Positions 7,874 through 16,176 of a DNA stretch of 26,316 nucleotides are shown piece by piece. A program made the position numbers and the translations under genes. The stretch covers positions 1 through 26,316 of the forward strand of contig CAMPGW010000034.1 in the NCBI GenBank assembly GCA_946885735.1, given 5' to 3'. Within the stretch, counting starts at the first letter, position 1. Each line of letters begins with the position of its first letter. The DNA comes from an uncultured Gammaproteobacteria bacterium. GTDB lineage: Bacteria; Pseudomonadota; Gammaproteobacteria; Xanthomonadales; Xanthomonadaceae. The notes beneath the pieces were generated by a model. The model was not told the DNA's origin. It searched no databases and worked only from the letters and a program-made list of their open reading frames with translations.

Positions 7874-10138
7874 TCAGCGGGCATAGCCAAGGATAGCATC
7901 GTCCAGTAGCCGGGCCGTGTCGCGGCCGAAGCTGCCCAGGCCGTTCAACTCGATCTCCACGTAGAGGCCGAAGTTGTTCTGGCTCTCGAAGCTGCGCACG
8001 TACTGGCGGCCGAGCACCCGCACGGCGACGCAGCAGCTGCTCCACTGGAAGCCGGCCAGCGCCTCGATGGTGTGCGGTTCCTCGCGCAGCAGCGGCGAGG
8101 GGTTGTCGCGCGAGCGCAGCGAATAGTTCCAGCGGCCATACAGGCTCCAGTTGCGGTTCACCGGTATGACAAAGCTCAGGTCGGTTTGTTCCAGCCCCGG
8201 CTGGCCGACGGCGTCGCGCCGGTAACGGTAGGCCGCGTTCACGATCGTGCCGTGGTGCAGCCGCAACTGCGTGCGCACCGAGCTCAGTTCGGTGCGTACC
8301 CCGTCCGGATCCCACTGCTGGGTCACGCCCAGCGACCACCAGTCGCTGACCGACAGGTCCACGTTGGCGACCCAGGCGCTCCCGTCCTCGGAGGTGAACG
8401 GGGAGGAGGGCGTCAGCCGCACCCGCGGCGGATCGAAGTAGGTGATGCGACCGATCCCGACCGCCAGTCGCTCGCGGCCGTCGGCCGCGCTGAGCACACG
8501 CGTGGTGAGGGCGAGCGCGGCCTGGTTGGCATCGGACTGGCGGTCCGCGCCGCCAAAACGGTTGTCGCGGAACAAGGACGTCCAGCCGAAGGTCAGCTCG
8601 CGCGTGTCGAACAGCGGGAGGTGTTCCTGGTCGCGATAGGGCACGCGCAGGTAATACAGGCGCGGCTCGAGCGTCTGCACGTAATCGCCGCCGTGCCATT
8701 GGAAGCTTCGCTCGAAGTAGGCGCCGGCATCCACGCTGGCGATCGGCAGGCTGCGGCTGGGGCTCGAATCGACGGCGTCGAGCCCGTCATAGCCGGTGTA
8801 GCGCCACGACAGCTGCGGCGTGACGAACCAGGCGCTTCCGCCGAAGGGGAAGCGGACCCAGGGCTGGACGTCGAGCCGGTTGCCGCCATCGAGGGTGTCG
8901 TGGGTGAAGCGAACCGCTTCGAGGCCAAGGCCCGCTTCGAACCAGCGCGCCAACGGGCGCCAGGCCGAGGCCTGCAAGCGCGGCAGCCGGCGATAGGGCT
9001 CGTCGCCGTCGTCGAGCAGCGGCGAGGCGATCTGCCAGCTCTCCGCGCTCAGGCTGGCGGACCAGAACTTGCCGCGGCCGTAGAGCCCGGCCCGGCTGGC
9101 GACCAGCGAGATGGAAGTCGCGTCGATCGAGTCGCCGAAGTCGCTCAGGTACCACTTGTCGCTGACGTTGTTGAGGTCGGCATCCAGGCTCCAGTGGCGA
9201 CTGAGCAAGGTGTTGTGGCGCCAGCTCAGGAAGCTGCGGTTGTCGCCGCTGACCGGTTCACCGTCGATCTGGTCGTTCGGAAGCCAGGTGCCTTCCAGGC
9301 GTCCGCGCGACCGTTCGGTCAGGTAACGGAACTCCCCGCCCAGCATCAGTCCGCGCTTGGACAGCCAGCGCGGCGTCAGCGTGGCGTCGTAATTGGGCGC
9401 CAGGTTGAGGTACACCGGCAGACGCACGTCCAGGCCGTTGCGATCGTCGCGGCCGAGGGTCGGCGCCAGCATGCCGGTCCGGCGCTTGTCGTCGGTTGGA
9501 AAGCTGATCACGGGCAGCCACAGCACCGGGATGCCGCCGAGCTTGAGCGTCACGTTGCGCGCCACGCCCGTGTTGGTCTCGTCGTTGATGGCGATGCGGC
9601 CGGCGCTGAATTCCCATTGCCGTTCGCCTGGCGGGCAGGTGGAATAGGTCGCCGTGGTCAGCGTGCCGACCGGGCCCTTCATCACCGCGGTGCCGGCGCT
9701 GCCGTTGCCCAACTCCTCGTTGAACTGGTAGTCCACCCCCTGCATCGTCAGTTCGTCGGTCTTCTGGTCGCCCTCGACCTTGTCGGCAGTGAAGCGCAGG
9801 GTGCGGTCCTGGTAACGCGCCTCGCCCTCGGTGCTGAAGCGCTCCTCCGAGTGCAGGTAGGTCAATCGATCGGTCGCCATCCACTGGTCGGCGTGGGTGA
9901 GCACGACGTTGCCGGAGAACACGGTGGATTCGGCCTTGAGCACGTCGAGGTCGTCAGCCGCGATGTCGGTCGGCGCCTGCAGGCGGTCACCGCCCTGCAT
10001 CCCGGCCGGATCCACGAACCACGGCAGGGTGGCCGGGGCGTGGCACAGCGCCCAGGTCGGCTTGGGCGTTTCCTGGGCGTGGACGGCGCCGGCGATGGCG
10101 AGGCAGAGCGGCAACAGTCGCAGGCGGGTCGGGCGCAC
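7874..10138 (-). CDS. lptD: LPS-assembly outer-membrane protein LptD
   Basis: 754 residues from a GTG at 10138. The frame is open to a TTG at 10162, but the GTG has an AGGA eight bases before it and yields a compact signal peptide (RPTRLRLLPLCLAIAG, cleaved after AHA), so GTG is preferred. LptD forms the outer-membrane beta barrel that, plugged by LptE, inserts LPS. An N-terminal OstA/LptA-like domain (FSGNVVLTHADQWMATDRL) precedes the barrel. The four disulfide cysteines of the family are all present: C32, C168 (TYSTCPPGERQW) and the adjacent pair C702-C703 (WSSCCVAVRV), matching E. coli C31, C173, C724 and C725. First gene of the operon with surA-pdxA-rsmA-apaG-apaH. Confidence 0.97.
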   Translation of the reverse strand: MRPTRLRLLPLCLAIAGAVHAQETPKPTWALCHAPATLPWFVDPAGMQGGDRLQAPTDIAADDLDVLKAESTVFSGNVVLTHADQWMATDRLTYLHSEERFSTEGEARYQDRTLRFTADKVEGDQKTDELTMQGVDYQFNEELGNGSAGTAVMKGPVGTLTTATYSTCPPGERQWEFSAGRIAINDETNTGVARNVTLKLGGIPVLWLPVISFPTDDKRRTGMLAPTLGRDDRNGLDVRLPVYLNLAPNYDATLTPRWLSKRGLMLGGEFRYLTERSRGRLEGTWLPNDQIDGEPVSGDNRSFLSWRHNTLLSRHWSLDADLNNVSDKWYLSDFGDSIDATSISLVASRAGLYGRGKFWSASLSAESWQIASPLLDDGDEPYRRLPRLQASAWRPLARWFEAGLGLEAVRFTHDTLDGGNRLDVQPWVRFPFGGSAWFVTPQLSWRYTGYDGLDAVDSSPSRSLPIASVDAGAYFERSFQWHGGDYVQTLEPRLYYLRVPYRDQEHLPLFDTRELTFGWTSLFRDNRFGGADRQSDANQAALALTTRVLSAADGRERLAVGIGRITYFDPPRVRLTPSSPFTSEDGSAWVANVDLSVSDWWSLGVTQQWDPDGVRTELSSVRTQLRLHHGTIVNAAYRYRRDAVGQPGLEQTDLSFVIPVNRNWSLYGRWNYSLRSRDNPSPLLREEPHTIEALAGFQWSSCCVAVRVLGRQYVRSFESQNNFGLYVEIELNGLGSFGRDTARLLDDAILGYAR

Positions 10139-10146
10139 CGGGCGGT

Positions 10147-10176
10147 TCCTGGGGCAATGCAATGGCGGCCATTCTA
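10147..10176 (-). promoter_or_regulatory. Likely lptD -10 element and ribosome binding site
   Basis: Read on the minus strand, TAGAAT (bases 10176-10171) matches the -10 consensus at five of six positions, and AGGA (10150-10147) stands eight bases before the GTG start of lptD. No convincing -35 hexamer is seen 16-18 bases upstream in the GC-rich sequence, and no sigma-E type promoter, which drives lptD in E. coli, was recognised. Confidence 0.45.
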
Positions 10177-10214
10177 GCCCGCCGCGAGCCGGGCGCGGCC
10201 AGCCGTGCCGGGTC

Positions 10215-11123
10215 TCAGGCGCCCAGGCCGCGCAGGTGCGCCACGCTGCATTCGCGCAGTGCGGTCAGGCTGTAGCCGCCCTCCAGCAGGGACACCAGGC
10301 GACCGCCCGCGTGCCTGTCGGCGCAGCGCGCCAGGCCCGATGCAAGCCAGCGGTAGTCCTCGGCGTCGAGCCCGAGATCGGCTAGCGGATCCAGGCGGTG
10401 GCCATCGAACCCGGCCGACACCAGCACCAGCTGCGGCGCGAACGTATCCAGCGCCGGCAACAACCGGTCCTGCCAGGCAGCCCGGAACGCCGCGCCGCCC
10501 GCGCCAGGCGGAAGCGGCGCGTTGCGGACGTTCCCCACGCCGGTCTCGTCTGCCTCGCCGGTGCCGGGGTAGAGCGGCGACTGGTGCGAACTCAGGTAAA
10601 GCACGCGCGGGTCGTGCGCGAAGATGTCCTGGGTGCCGTTGCCGTGGTGGACGTCGAAGTCGGCGATGGCCACCCGCTCCAGTCCGTGGTGTTCGATGGC
10701 ATGGCAGGCCGCGACCGCGACCGAATTGAACAGGCAAAAACCCATCGCCGTGTCACGGGTGGCATGGTGCCCCGGGGGGCGAACGGCGCAGAAGGCCTGC
10801 AACGTGGCGCCCGCGACCACGGCATCCACTGCCGCAACCGCCGCGCCGCAGGCGCGCAGCGCCGCCTGCAGCGAGCCCGACGACATCACCGTGTCCGCAT
10901 CCAGTCGCAAGGCCTGCCCATCGGCGTCGAAAAGGCGTTCCACCAAGGCGCGCGAATGCGCGCGCGACACATGCAGGCGCTCGGCCAATGGCGCTTCCCT
11001 CCAGTCCAGCCCGGGAAACGCATCGCGCAGCGCCCCGGTCACCGCCGCCAGTCGCGAGGGGCATTCGGGGTGGCCGGTGCCGGGGTCGTGCCCGAGGCAG
11101 TCGGGATGGGTGTAGACCCGCAT
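10215..11123 (-). CDS. Histone-deacetylase-family amidohydrolase
   Basis: 302 residues. A zinc-dependent deacetylase of the HDAC/AcuC/acetylpolyamine amidohydrolase superfamily. Visible catalytic parts: RPPGHHA with the His pair 119-120, zinc ligands D157 and H159 in DFDVHHGNGTQD, the third ligand D240 in SAGFDGHRLDPLA, and the transition-state Tyr in LEGGYS (Y284). The GFDGH-type motif and size resemble class II-like bacterial enzymes. Substrate (acetyl-lysine or acetylpolyamine) cannot be told from sequence alone. It starts one base after the stop of the cobalamin adenosyltransferase gene, so the two are almost certainly cotranscribed. Confidence 0.92.
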   Translation of the reverse strand: MRVYTHPDCLGHDPGTGHPECPSRLAAVTGALRDAFPGLDWREAPLAERLHVSRAHSRALVERLFDADGQALRLDADTVMSSGSLQAALRACGAAVAAVDAVVAGATLQAFCAVRPPGHHATRDTAMGFCLFNSVAVAACHAIEHHGLERVAIADFDVHHGNGTQDIFAHDPRVLYLSSHQSPLYPGTGEADETGVGNVRNAPLPPGAGGAAFRAAWQDRLLPALDTFAPQLVLVSAGFDGHRLDPLADLGLDAEDYRWLASGLARCADRHAGGRLVSLLEGGYSLTALRECSVAHLRGLGA

Positions 11124-11124
11124 C

Positions 11125-11679
11125 TCAGGCCTTGCGGCGCTCGTGGTTCCAGATGGTCTCGCCGTGGCCGCTCGCGCGGGCGAGGACGCGCGCGAGCACG
11201 AACAGCAGGTCCGACAGGCGGTTGAGGAACCGCACCGCCTCGGGCCGGACCGAATCGTGGTGCGAGAGCGTGACGACCTCGCGCTCGGCGCGCCGGCAGA
11301 TCGTGCGCGCCAGGTGGCAGTGCGCCGCCGCCAGCCCGCCGCCGGGCAGGATGAAGTCCTTCAGCGGCGGCAGGTGCGCGTTGAATCCGTCGAGGCTGGT
11401 TTCCAGGCGCTCGATGTCCGCATCGAAGACCGCGGCGTGCCCGGGAATGCACAACTCGCCGCCCAGATCGAACAACTGGTGCTGCACGGCCACCAGGATC
11501 GTGCGGACCTCGTCCGGAATCTCGCAGGCGAGCACCAGGCCGATGGCCGAGTTGGCCTCGTCCACCGTGCCGTAGGCGGTGACGCGCGCGGAGTCCTTGG
11601 AGACCCGGCTGCCGTCGCCCAGTCCGGTGCTGCCGTCGTCACCGGTGCGGGTGTAGATGCGCGAGAGGCGATTGCCCAT
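11125..11679 (-). CDS. PduO-type cob(I)alamin adenosyltransferase
   Basis: 184 residues. Transfers the adenosyl group of ATP to cob(I)alamin to form coenzyme B12. The N-terminal ATP loop is clear (RIYTRTGDDGSTGLGDG, then SRVSKDSARVTAYGTVDEANS), as are the helical elements FDLGGEL, LPGGG, CRRAEREV and FLNRLSDLLFVLAR, which mark the trimeric PduO family rather than the CobA/BtuR type. Length is normal. No cobalamin-dependent enzyme is in the window. The upstream neighbour, 12 bases away, is a small membrane protein; the downstream one, one base away, is an HDAC-family enzyme. Confidence 0.95.
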   Translation of the reverse strand: MGNRLSRIYTRTGDDGSTGLGDGSRVSKDSARVTAYGTVDEANSAIGLVLACEIPDEVRTILVAVQHQLFDLGGELCIPGHAAVFDADIERLETSLDGFNAHLPPLKDFILPGGGLAAAHCHLARTICRRAEREVVTLSHHDSVRPEAVRFLNRLSDLLFVLARVLARASGHGETIWNHERRKA

Positions 11680-11691
11680 GTCGCGCGTGGC

Positions 11692-12264
11692 TCAGGCCGT
11701 CTGCAGGCGCAGTGCCGGGTGGCGCTGGCGCAGCACCGCGAAGCTGCCGAACAGCAGGCCCAAGTAGAAGAAGGTGCCGAGCACGGTGTTCTGGAAGAAC
11801 GGGATGCCCGCCACGTAGGCCGCCAGCAGGCCGGCCGCATCCTGCGGGTACATCGGCGAGCCGAGCCACGCGCCGAAATTGGTGACCAGGAAGAACAGCA
11901 CCGAGCCCGCCAGCGAGAACGCGCCGACGCGCAGCGCGGAAACGCGGCCGCGCAGGCCGAAGCCAAGCACCGCCGACACGAGCACGCAGGCATAAACGGT
12001 GAGGAAGCTGGCGCCCATGAAATACTCGGCGTAGATGCCGCCGTTGATCAGGCCCAGCGCGAGATCCGACAGCAGCATCGCCAGCACCGGCACCAGCAGC
12101 GCCAGCGAACGTCGGCCGAAGTAGGCGCCACCGAACAAAGCGATGGCCTCGACCGGCGACACGTTCGGCGGATGCGGCAGCAGTCGCGACAGCGCGGCCA
12201 GCACGATCAGGCCGATCAGCAGGAGCGGGCCCGGGGCAAGCGAAGGGGAAGGCGTCGAGGGCAT
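11692..12264 (-). CDS. DUF6580-like small membrane protein
   Basis: 190 residues from the ATG at 12264 (MPSTPSPSLAPG); the frame continues open further upstream, across the start of ubiH, but that part has no hydrophobic character. There are five or six membrane segments: residues 13-29, about 36-65 (VEAIALFGGAYFG then LLVPVLAMLLSDLALG), 78-103, 110-125 and 150-180. The PNVSPVEAIALFGGAYFG and LLSDLALG motifs are those of the DUF6580 family. The pattern also recalls ECF-transporter substrate-binding subunits by eye; that is inference. One cysteine (C93). It heads an operon with the cobalamin adenosyltransferase, which makes a corrinoid-related uptake role conceivable but unproven. Confidence 0.8.
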   Translation of the reverse strand: MPSTPSPSLAPGPLLLIGLIVLAALSRLLPHPPNVSPVEAIALFGGAYFGRRSLALLVPVLAMLLSDLALGLINGGIYAEYFMGASFLTVYACVLVSAVLGFGLRGRVSALRVGAFSLAGSVLFFLVTNFGAWLGSPMYPQDAAGLLAAYVAGIPFFQNTVLGTFFYLGLLFGSFAVLRQRHPALRLQTA

Positions 12265-12366
12265 GGTCGATCCAGAAGCGATGGGAATTCGGCACCGACG
12301 CCATAGGCGACGGCTGGCCGGAGGGCTAGGATACCGCAACGCCCCCGAGCGCGGTCCCAACCTGCG
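12265..12366. promoter_or_regulatory. Divergent intergenic region between the DUF6580 gene and ubiH
   Basis: 102 bases separate two divergent starts. An overlapping pair of -10-like hexamers is present: TAGGAT at 12327-12332 reading toward ubiH and TATCCT (12333-12328) reading toward the DUF6580 gene. Neither has a clear -35 partner. No B12-box or other riboswitch signature was recognised. Confidence 0.3.
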
Positions 12367-13563
12367 GTGAATCCCGACTTCGACATTGTCATTCTGGGCG
12401 GCGGCCTCGTCGGCAGCAGCCTGGCCTGCGCGCTGGACGGCCGCGGCTGGCGCGTGGCCATGGTCGAAGGCGCTCCGATGCGCCAGGCCCCGCCGGGCTT
12501 CGATGACCGCCGCCTGGCGTTGGCGGCGGCAAGCCTCAACGCCTTGCAGTCCCTGGACGTGCTGCCCAGGCTGCCGACGGCGCCGAGTCCGATTCGCCGC
12601 ATCCACGTGAGCCGGCAGGGCGATTTCGGCGCAGTGCGACTGGACGCCGCCAACAGCGGTCGCGATGCCTTCGGCGCGGTGGTGGCGGCGCACGCGCTCG
12701 GCGTCGCGCTGGAATCGCGACTGGCGACGGTGCGCGACCTGCACATGTTTCGCCCCGCCGTGCTCGAGGCCATGGAGCCGGTGGATGGCGCCTGGCGCTT
12801 GCGCCTGGCGGGCTGTGCGCAGACGCCCGTGGCGCGACTGGCCGTCGGCGCCGACGGCACTCAGTCGGCGGTGCGCGCCGCGCTTGGCATCGGCACCGAG
12901 GTGCACGATTACCTGCAGACCCTGTTCGTGTGCAGCGTTGCCTGCGACCGCGAGGCCGACGGCGTGGCGTACGAACGCTTCACCGACGAGGGGCCAGTCG
13001 CCATGCTGCCGATGGCACGCGACTACGGAGCGATCTGCGCCGTCGCCCGCGACGACGCCGGGCGCGTGCGCGCACTCGAGGACGCCGGCTATCGCGACTA
13101 CCTGCAGGCTCGTTTTGGCTGGCGCGCCGGGCGCATCCTGCGGGTGGGCGCACGCAGCGCCTATCCCCTGGTGCGCGTGGTGGCGTCGGCCCTGCACGGC
13201 ACGCGCGCGGTACTGATGGGCAATGCCGCGCAGACCATACATCCGATCGGCGCCCAGGGCTTCAACCTGGGCTTGCGCGATGCGCTGACCTTTGCCGAAC
13301 TCCTGCCGGCGCAAGGCGATCCGGGCGCGGCCGCCGTGCTGTCGGCATACGCCGCCGCCCGCGTGGACGATCGCGCGCGCACGCTGGCTTTCAGCGACGG
13401 GCTCGCGCGAGCCACCGCCAATCCTTCCGCGGCCATGCACGTCCTGCGATCGATGGGATTGGTGGCGATGGGCCATTTGCCGGGCCTGTCGGCGCCACTG
13501 GCCTCGGGCGCGATGGGCTTCCGCGGTCGCGTGCCGCGGCTGGCGCGTGGGACGCCGCCGTGA
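12367..13563 (+). CDS. ubiH: Ubiquinone-biosynthesis FAD hydroxylase UbiH
   Basis: 398 residues from a GTG start (V/M-N-P-D-F-D-I-V). Class A flavin monooxygenase of the UbiH/UbiF/UbiI family, which hydroxylates the ring of ubiquinone intermediates. The FAD Rossmann motif is at the N-terminus (IVILGGGLVGSSLACAL), the DDRRLALAAAS segment follows, and the second FAD motif reads GNAAQTIHPIGAQGFNLGLRD. 'GNAAQT' in place of the usual 'GDAAH' is the E. coli UbiH form, which supports this paralogue assignment. No strong Shine-Dalgarno is seen before the GTG. The stop overlaps the next hydroxylase start by 4 bases (GTGA). Confidence 0.93.
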   Translation: MNPDFDIVILGGGLVGSSLACALDGRGWRVAMVEGAPMRQAPPGFDDRRLALAAASLNALQSLDVLPRLPTAPSPIRRIHVSRQGDFGAVRLDAANSGRDAFGAVVAAHALGVALESRLATVRDLHMFRPAVLEAMEPVDGAWRLRLAGCAQTPVARLAVGADGTQSAVRAALGIGTEVHDYLQTLFVCSVACDREADGVAYERFTDEGPVAMLPMARDYGAICAVARDDAGRVRALEDAGYRDYLQARFGWRAGRILRVGARSAYPLVRVVASALHGTRAVLMGNAAQTIHPIGAQGFNLGLRDALTFAELLPAQGDPGAAAVLSAYAAARVDDRARTLAFSDGLARATANPSAAMHVLRSMGLVAMGHLPGLSAPLASGAMGFRGRVPRLARGTPP

Positions 13564-14738
13564 GTCGTCGCTCGGGCCCCGACGTCGTGGTCGTCGGCGC
13601 CGGCGTGGTCGGCGCCGCAGCCGCGCTCGGCCTGGCTCGCCAGGGACTGCGCGTCGCCGTCATCGAGGCGCATGCGCCGCCCGCCTGGGATGCCGCCCGC
13701 GCCGACCTGAAGGTGTATGCCCTGGCGCCGGACGCACGTGCGCTGCTCGAACGCCTCGGGGCCTGGGCCGGCGTCGCCACGGCGCGTGCGCATGCCTACC
13801 GACGCATGCGCGTGTGGGATGCGGCCGGTGGCGGCGAGCTTTGCTTCGACGCCGATGCCTTCGGCCGGCCCGAGCTGGGCCACATCGTCGAGCATGGCTT
13901 GCTGGTCGACCGCCTGTGGGCGGCGCTCGGGCGCGAACCCGGCGTGGAGCGCCACTGTCCTTCGCGGGTGCAGGCCATCGAACAGGAGGCCGATGGCGTG
14001 CGCGTCGAGCACGAGCACGGCACCGTGCGCGCGTCGCTGCTGGTCGGCGCGGATGGCGCTGCCTCGCGGGTCCGCCAGATCGCCGGCATCCCCGTGCATG
14101 CGCACGACTACGGCCAGCGCGGCCTGGTCGCCTACGTGCGCACCGCGCAGGCGCACGAAGACACGGCCTGGCAGCGATTCCTGCCCACCGGTCCGCTGGC
14201 CTTCCTGCCCTGCGCCGATGGCCGTTGCTCGATCGTGTGGACGCTGCCCACCGCCGAGGCGCAGCGCCTGCTGGACATCGACGCCGGGCTGGCTTCCGCC
14301 GAGCTGACCCGCGCGTTCGGCGCGCGCCTGGGTGAGGTGCGGATCGATTCGGAACGCGCGGCCTTCGCGCTGCATCGGCGCCTGGCCGATCCCATGCTGC
14401 AGGGACGCATCGCCCTGGTCGGTGACGCTGCGCATGCCGTGCATCCGCTGGCGGGACAGGGTGTGAACCTGGGGCTGCGCGACGTCGCCGACCTGCTGGA
14501 CCGCACGGCCGCCTCGACGGCTGCCGGGCGCGCTTTCGACGACGCCCAGGGACTGCAGCGCTGGGCGCGTCGGCGCTACAGCGAGAACACGGTGGCGGCC
14601 CATGCCTTCGAAGGCATCAACCGCATCTTCAGCAATGACGCCGGCCTGCCGACGCTGTTGCGGGGACCGATGCTGGGATTGGCCGGACGTGTGCCACCGC
14701 TTGCGCGCGCATTATGGCGTCGCGCGGCCGGGGTCTGA
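13560..14738 (+). CDS. ubiI: Ubiquinone-biosynthesis FAD hydroxylase, UbiI/VisC-like
   Basis: 392 residues from a GTG at 13560 that overlaps the ubiH stop (GTGA); the frame is open further upstream but only within ubiH. Same family as its neighbour: FAD-binding VVVVGAGVVGAAAALGLA at the N-terminus, the LLVGADGAASRVR block mid-protein, and the C-terminal FAD motif VGDAAHAVHPLAGQGVNLGLRD. That 'GDAAH..HPLAGQGVNLG' form matches UbiI (VisC), a C5-hydroxylase, and also UbiF/UbiM, so the exact ring position is not certain. Two coupled paralogues suggest two of the three ring hydroxylations are encoded here. Confidence 0.88.
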   Translation: MSRRSGPDVVVVGAGVVGAAAALGLARQGLRVAVIEAHAPPAWDAARADLKVYALAPDARALLERLGAWAGVATARAHAYRRMRVWDAAGGGELCFDADAFGRPELGHIVEHGLLVDRLWAALGREPGVERHCPSRVQAIEQEADGVRVEHEHGTVRASLLVGADGAASRVRQIAGIPVHAHDYGQRGLVAYVRTAQAHEDTAWQRFLPTGPLAFLPCADGRCSIVWTLPTAEAQRLLDIDAGLASAELTRAFGARLGEVRIDSERAAFALHRRLADPMLQGRIALVGDAAHAVHPLAGQGVNLGLRDVADLLDRTAASTAAGRAFDDAQGLQRWARRRYSENTVAAHAFEGINRIFSNDAGLPTLLRGPMLGLAGRVPPLARALWRRAAGV

Positions 14739-14746
14739 TGATCAGA

Positions 14747-15079
14747 TCAGGCGGGCGGCGCGAGGAACTCGGCAGGATCGAGCGTGCCGTCGCGGTTGCG
14801 GTCCTGGCGGCGGAACTGACCCTGCAGGCGCGCCTCGAGGTCCGCTCGCGTCAGCCGGGGTGAATTCGGCGCCAGCTGCTCTTCCGGCGCGAGCACGCCA
14901 TTGCCGTCCGCATCCATGCGCCGGAACGCCCAGGTCATGCGGTCGAGATATTCCGGCAGGCTGATGCGCCCGTCGCGGTCGGTGTCCACGACCTCGAAGT
15001 AGCGGTTGGCGGCGCTTCCCGCCGACAACGCAGCCGGTGCGATGCAAACCAGGACGAAGGCGAGACCGGCGCGGATCAC
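14747..15079 (-). CDS. Exported small EF-hand protein
   Basis: 110 residues from a GTG at 15079 that overlaps the rlmM stop (GTGA). Residues 1-20 (IRAGLAFVLVCIAPAALSA) are a Sec signal peptide, so the protein is probably periplasmic. There are three calcium-binding EF-hand loops with standard Asp/Gly/Glu spacing: 32-43 (DTDRDGRISLPE), 56-67 (DADGNGVLAPEE) and 93-104 (DRNRDGTLDPAE). No other domain is visible. It is the last of five tightly packed minus-strand genes headed by glnS and converges on ubiI with eight bases between stops. Role: calcium binding is well supported; the cellular purpose is unknown. Confidence 0.88.
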   Translation of the reverse strand: MIRAGLAFVLVCIAPAALSAGSAANRYFEVVDTDRDGRISLPEYLDRMTWAFRRMDADGNGVLAPEEQLAPNSPRLTRADLEARLQGQFRRQDRNRDGTLDPAEFLAPPA

Positions 15080-16176
15080 AGCGCACGATCCCGCGCCGCC
15101 GGATCGGTCGCGAACACGGTGATCTCCTCGCGGTCGTGGTAGAGCTGGCGTGCCCGCACCACCAGCGGTCGCCCCGCCTGCTCCTGGAAGGCGGCGAGGC
15201 AGCGCTGCGTCTCTTCCCAGCGCTTCTTCATCGGCAGCTTGAGGTTGAACACCGAGTGCTGGCACCAGCCGCGCGCGAACCACTCGGCCATGCGCGCGGC
15301 GACGCGCGCGGGCGATTCGACCATGTCGCAGACCATCCAGTCCTGGCGCTTCGGCGGCTGCCAGCCGAAGCCGTCGGCGCGCACGTGCTCGATGATGCCG
15401 GTGGCGAGCGCGGATTCTGCCAGCGGTCCGTTGTCCACGGCGCTGACGCGGATATGCAGGCGCGCCAGCACCCAGCTCCAGCCGCCGGGCGCCGCGCCGA
15501 GATCGGTCGCCTGCATGCCCGGGCGCAGCAGGCGCTCGCGTTCGGCGGCGCTGAGCAGGGTCAGGAAGGCTTCCTCGAGCTTGAGCGCGGAGCGACTCGG
15601 CGCCTGCGAAAGCTGGCGCAGTCGCGGCACGCCCATCGGCCACGGCGAGCTGTCGGCCGGGTCGGCGGCGGCGAGCAGCAGGTGGTCGCCGGCCAGCAGG
15701 CAAACGTGCAGGCGCGGCAGCTTCGGATCTTCGCGTTCGGTCAGCAGCCCGCGTTGGCGCAGTGCGGGGCGCAGGGCATTGCCGAGGCTGCGCGCCAGCC
15801 CGGCCAGCGGACGTGCCTCGTCCGAATCCGGATGCTCGACCACCAGGTCGCCGTGGCGGCCGCGGCCGCCAAGTGCCTCCATGACCGGGCCGATCCGGTC
15901 GCGCGGATCGAGGCCGTCGAGTTCCGCCAGTTGCCGCAATTTCTGCCGCGCGAAGATCAGCCCGGCGAAGGGCAGGGCGCGGGCGAGGGCGGCGCCGTCG
16001 ACGCCGAGGAACTGCGCGTAACCCGAGTGGCGTTGCGTGCGCGCATAGCCCGGCAAGCCGGCGAGGGCCGCGCGCTCGCCGAGTTCGGCGGCGAGCTCGG
16101 GTTCGAAGCCGGCGCGGCAGTAGCACAGCAGGCCGTCGGCGGAATCGGCGTCAGTAGACAAGGCCGGACTCGCCAT
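15076..16176 (-). CDS. rlmM: 23S rRNA C2498 ribose 2'-O-methyltransferase RlmM
   Basis: 366 residues, the same length as E. coli RlmM. SAM-dependent 2'-O-methylation of cytidine 2498 in the peptidyl-transferase loop of 23S rRNA. The ATG at 16176 (MASPALSTDADSADGLLCYC) lies inside the end of the deaminase gene, a 26-base overlap; the frame is open much further upstream but only across neighbours. A THUMP-like N-terminal domain (CYCRAGFEPELAAELG) precedes the Rossmann domain: SAM motif DLGAAPGGWSWVLARL, catalytic Asp in VCDMVESP and Lys in FNLKLPMKKRW. Known as YgdE in E. coli. Confidence 0.96.
   Translation of the reverse strand: MASPALSTDADSADGLLCYCRAGFEPELAAELGERAALAGLPGYARTQRHSGYAQFLGVDGAALARALPFAGLIFARQKLRQLAELDGLDPRDRIGPVMEALGGRGRHGDLVVEHPDSDEARPLAGLARSLGNALRPALRQRGLLTEREDPKLPRLHVCLLAGDHLLLAAADPADSSPWPMGVPRLRQLSQAPSRSALKLEEAFLTLLSAAERERLLRPGMQATDLGAAPGGWSWVLARLHIRVSAVDNGPLAESALATGIIEHVRADGFGWQPPKRQDWMVCDMVESPARVAARMAEWFARGWCQHSVFNLKLPMKKRWEETQRCLAAFQEQAGRPLVVRARQLYHDREEITVFATDPAARDRAL

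Noticed and set aside
8072..10177. A 701-codon open frame on the plus strand opposite lptD
   Set aside because: Long antisense frames are expected at this GC content. Its translation is Arg/Gly/His/Val-rich with no domain, while the opposite strand is a complete LptD.
10139..10214. Sigma-E promoter for lptD, as in E. coli
   Set aside because: No GGAACTT-like -35 or TCTGA-like -10 at the right spacing; only a sigma-70-like TAGAAT is present.
12265..12366. Possible cobalamin riboswitch before the DUF6580/adenosyltransferase operon
   Set aside because: The gap is too short for the usual aptamer (about 200 bases) and contains no B12-box-like sequence.
13161..14603. A 480-codon minus-strand frame opposite ubiH/ubiI, and similar long antisense frames at 4665-5681, 5657-6625 and 22456-24060
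   Set aside because: All mirror well-identified genes and show low-complexity composition with no recognisable domain or signal.
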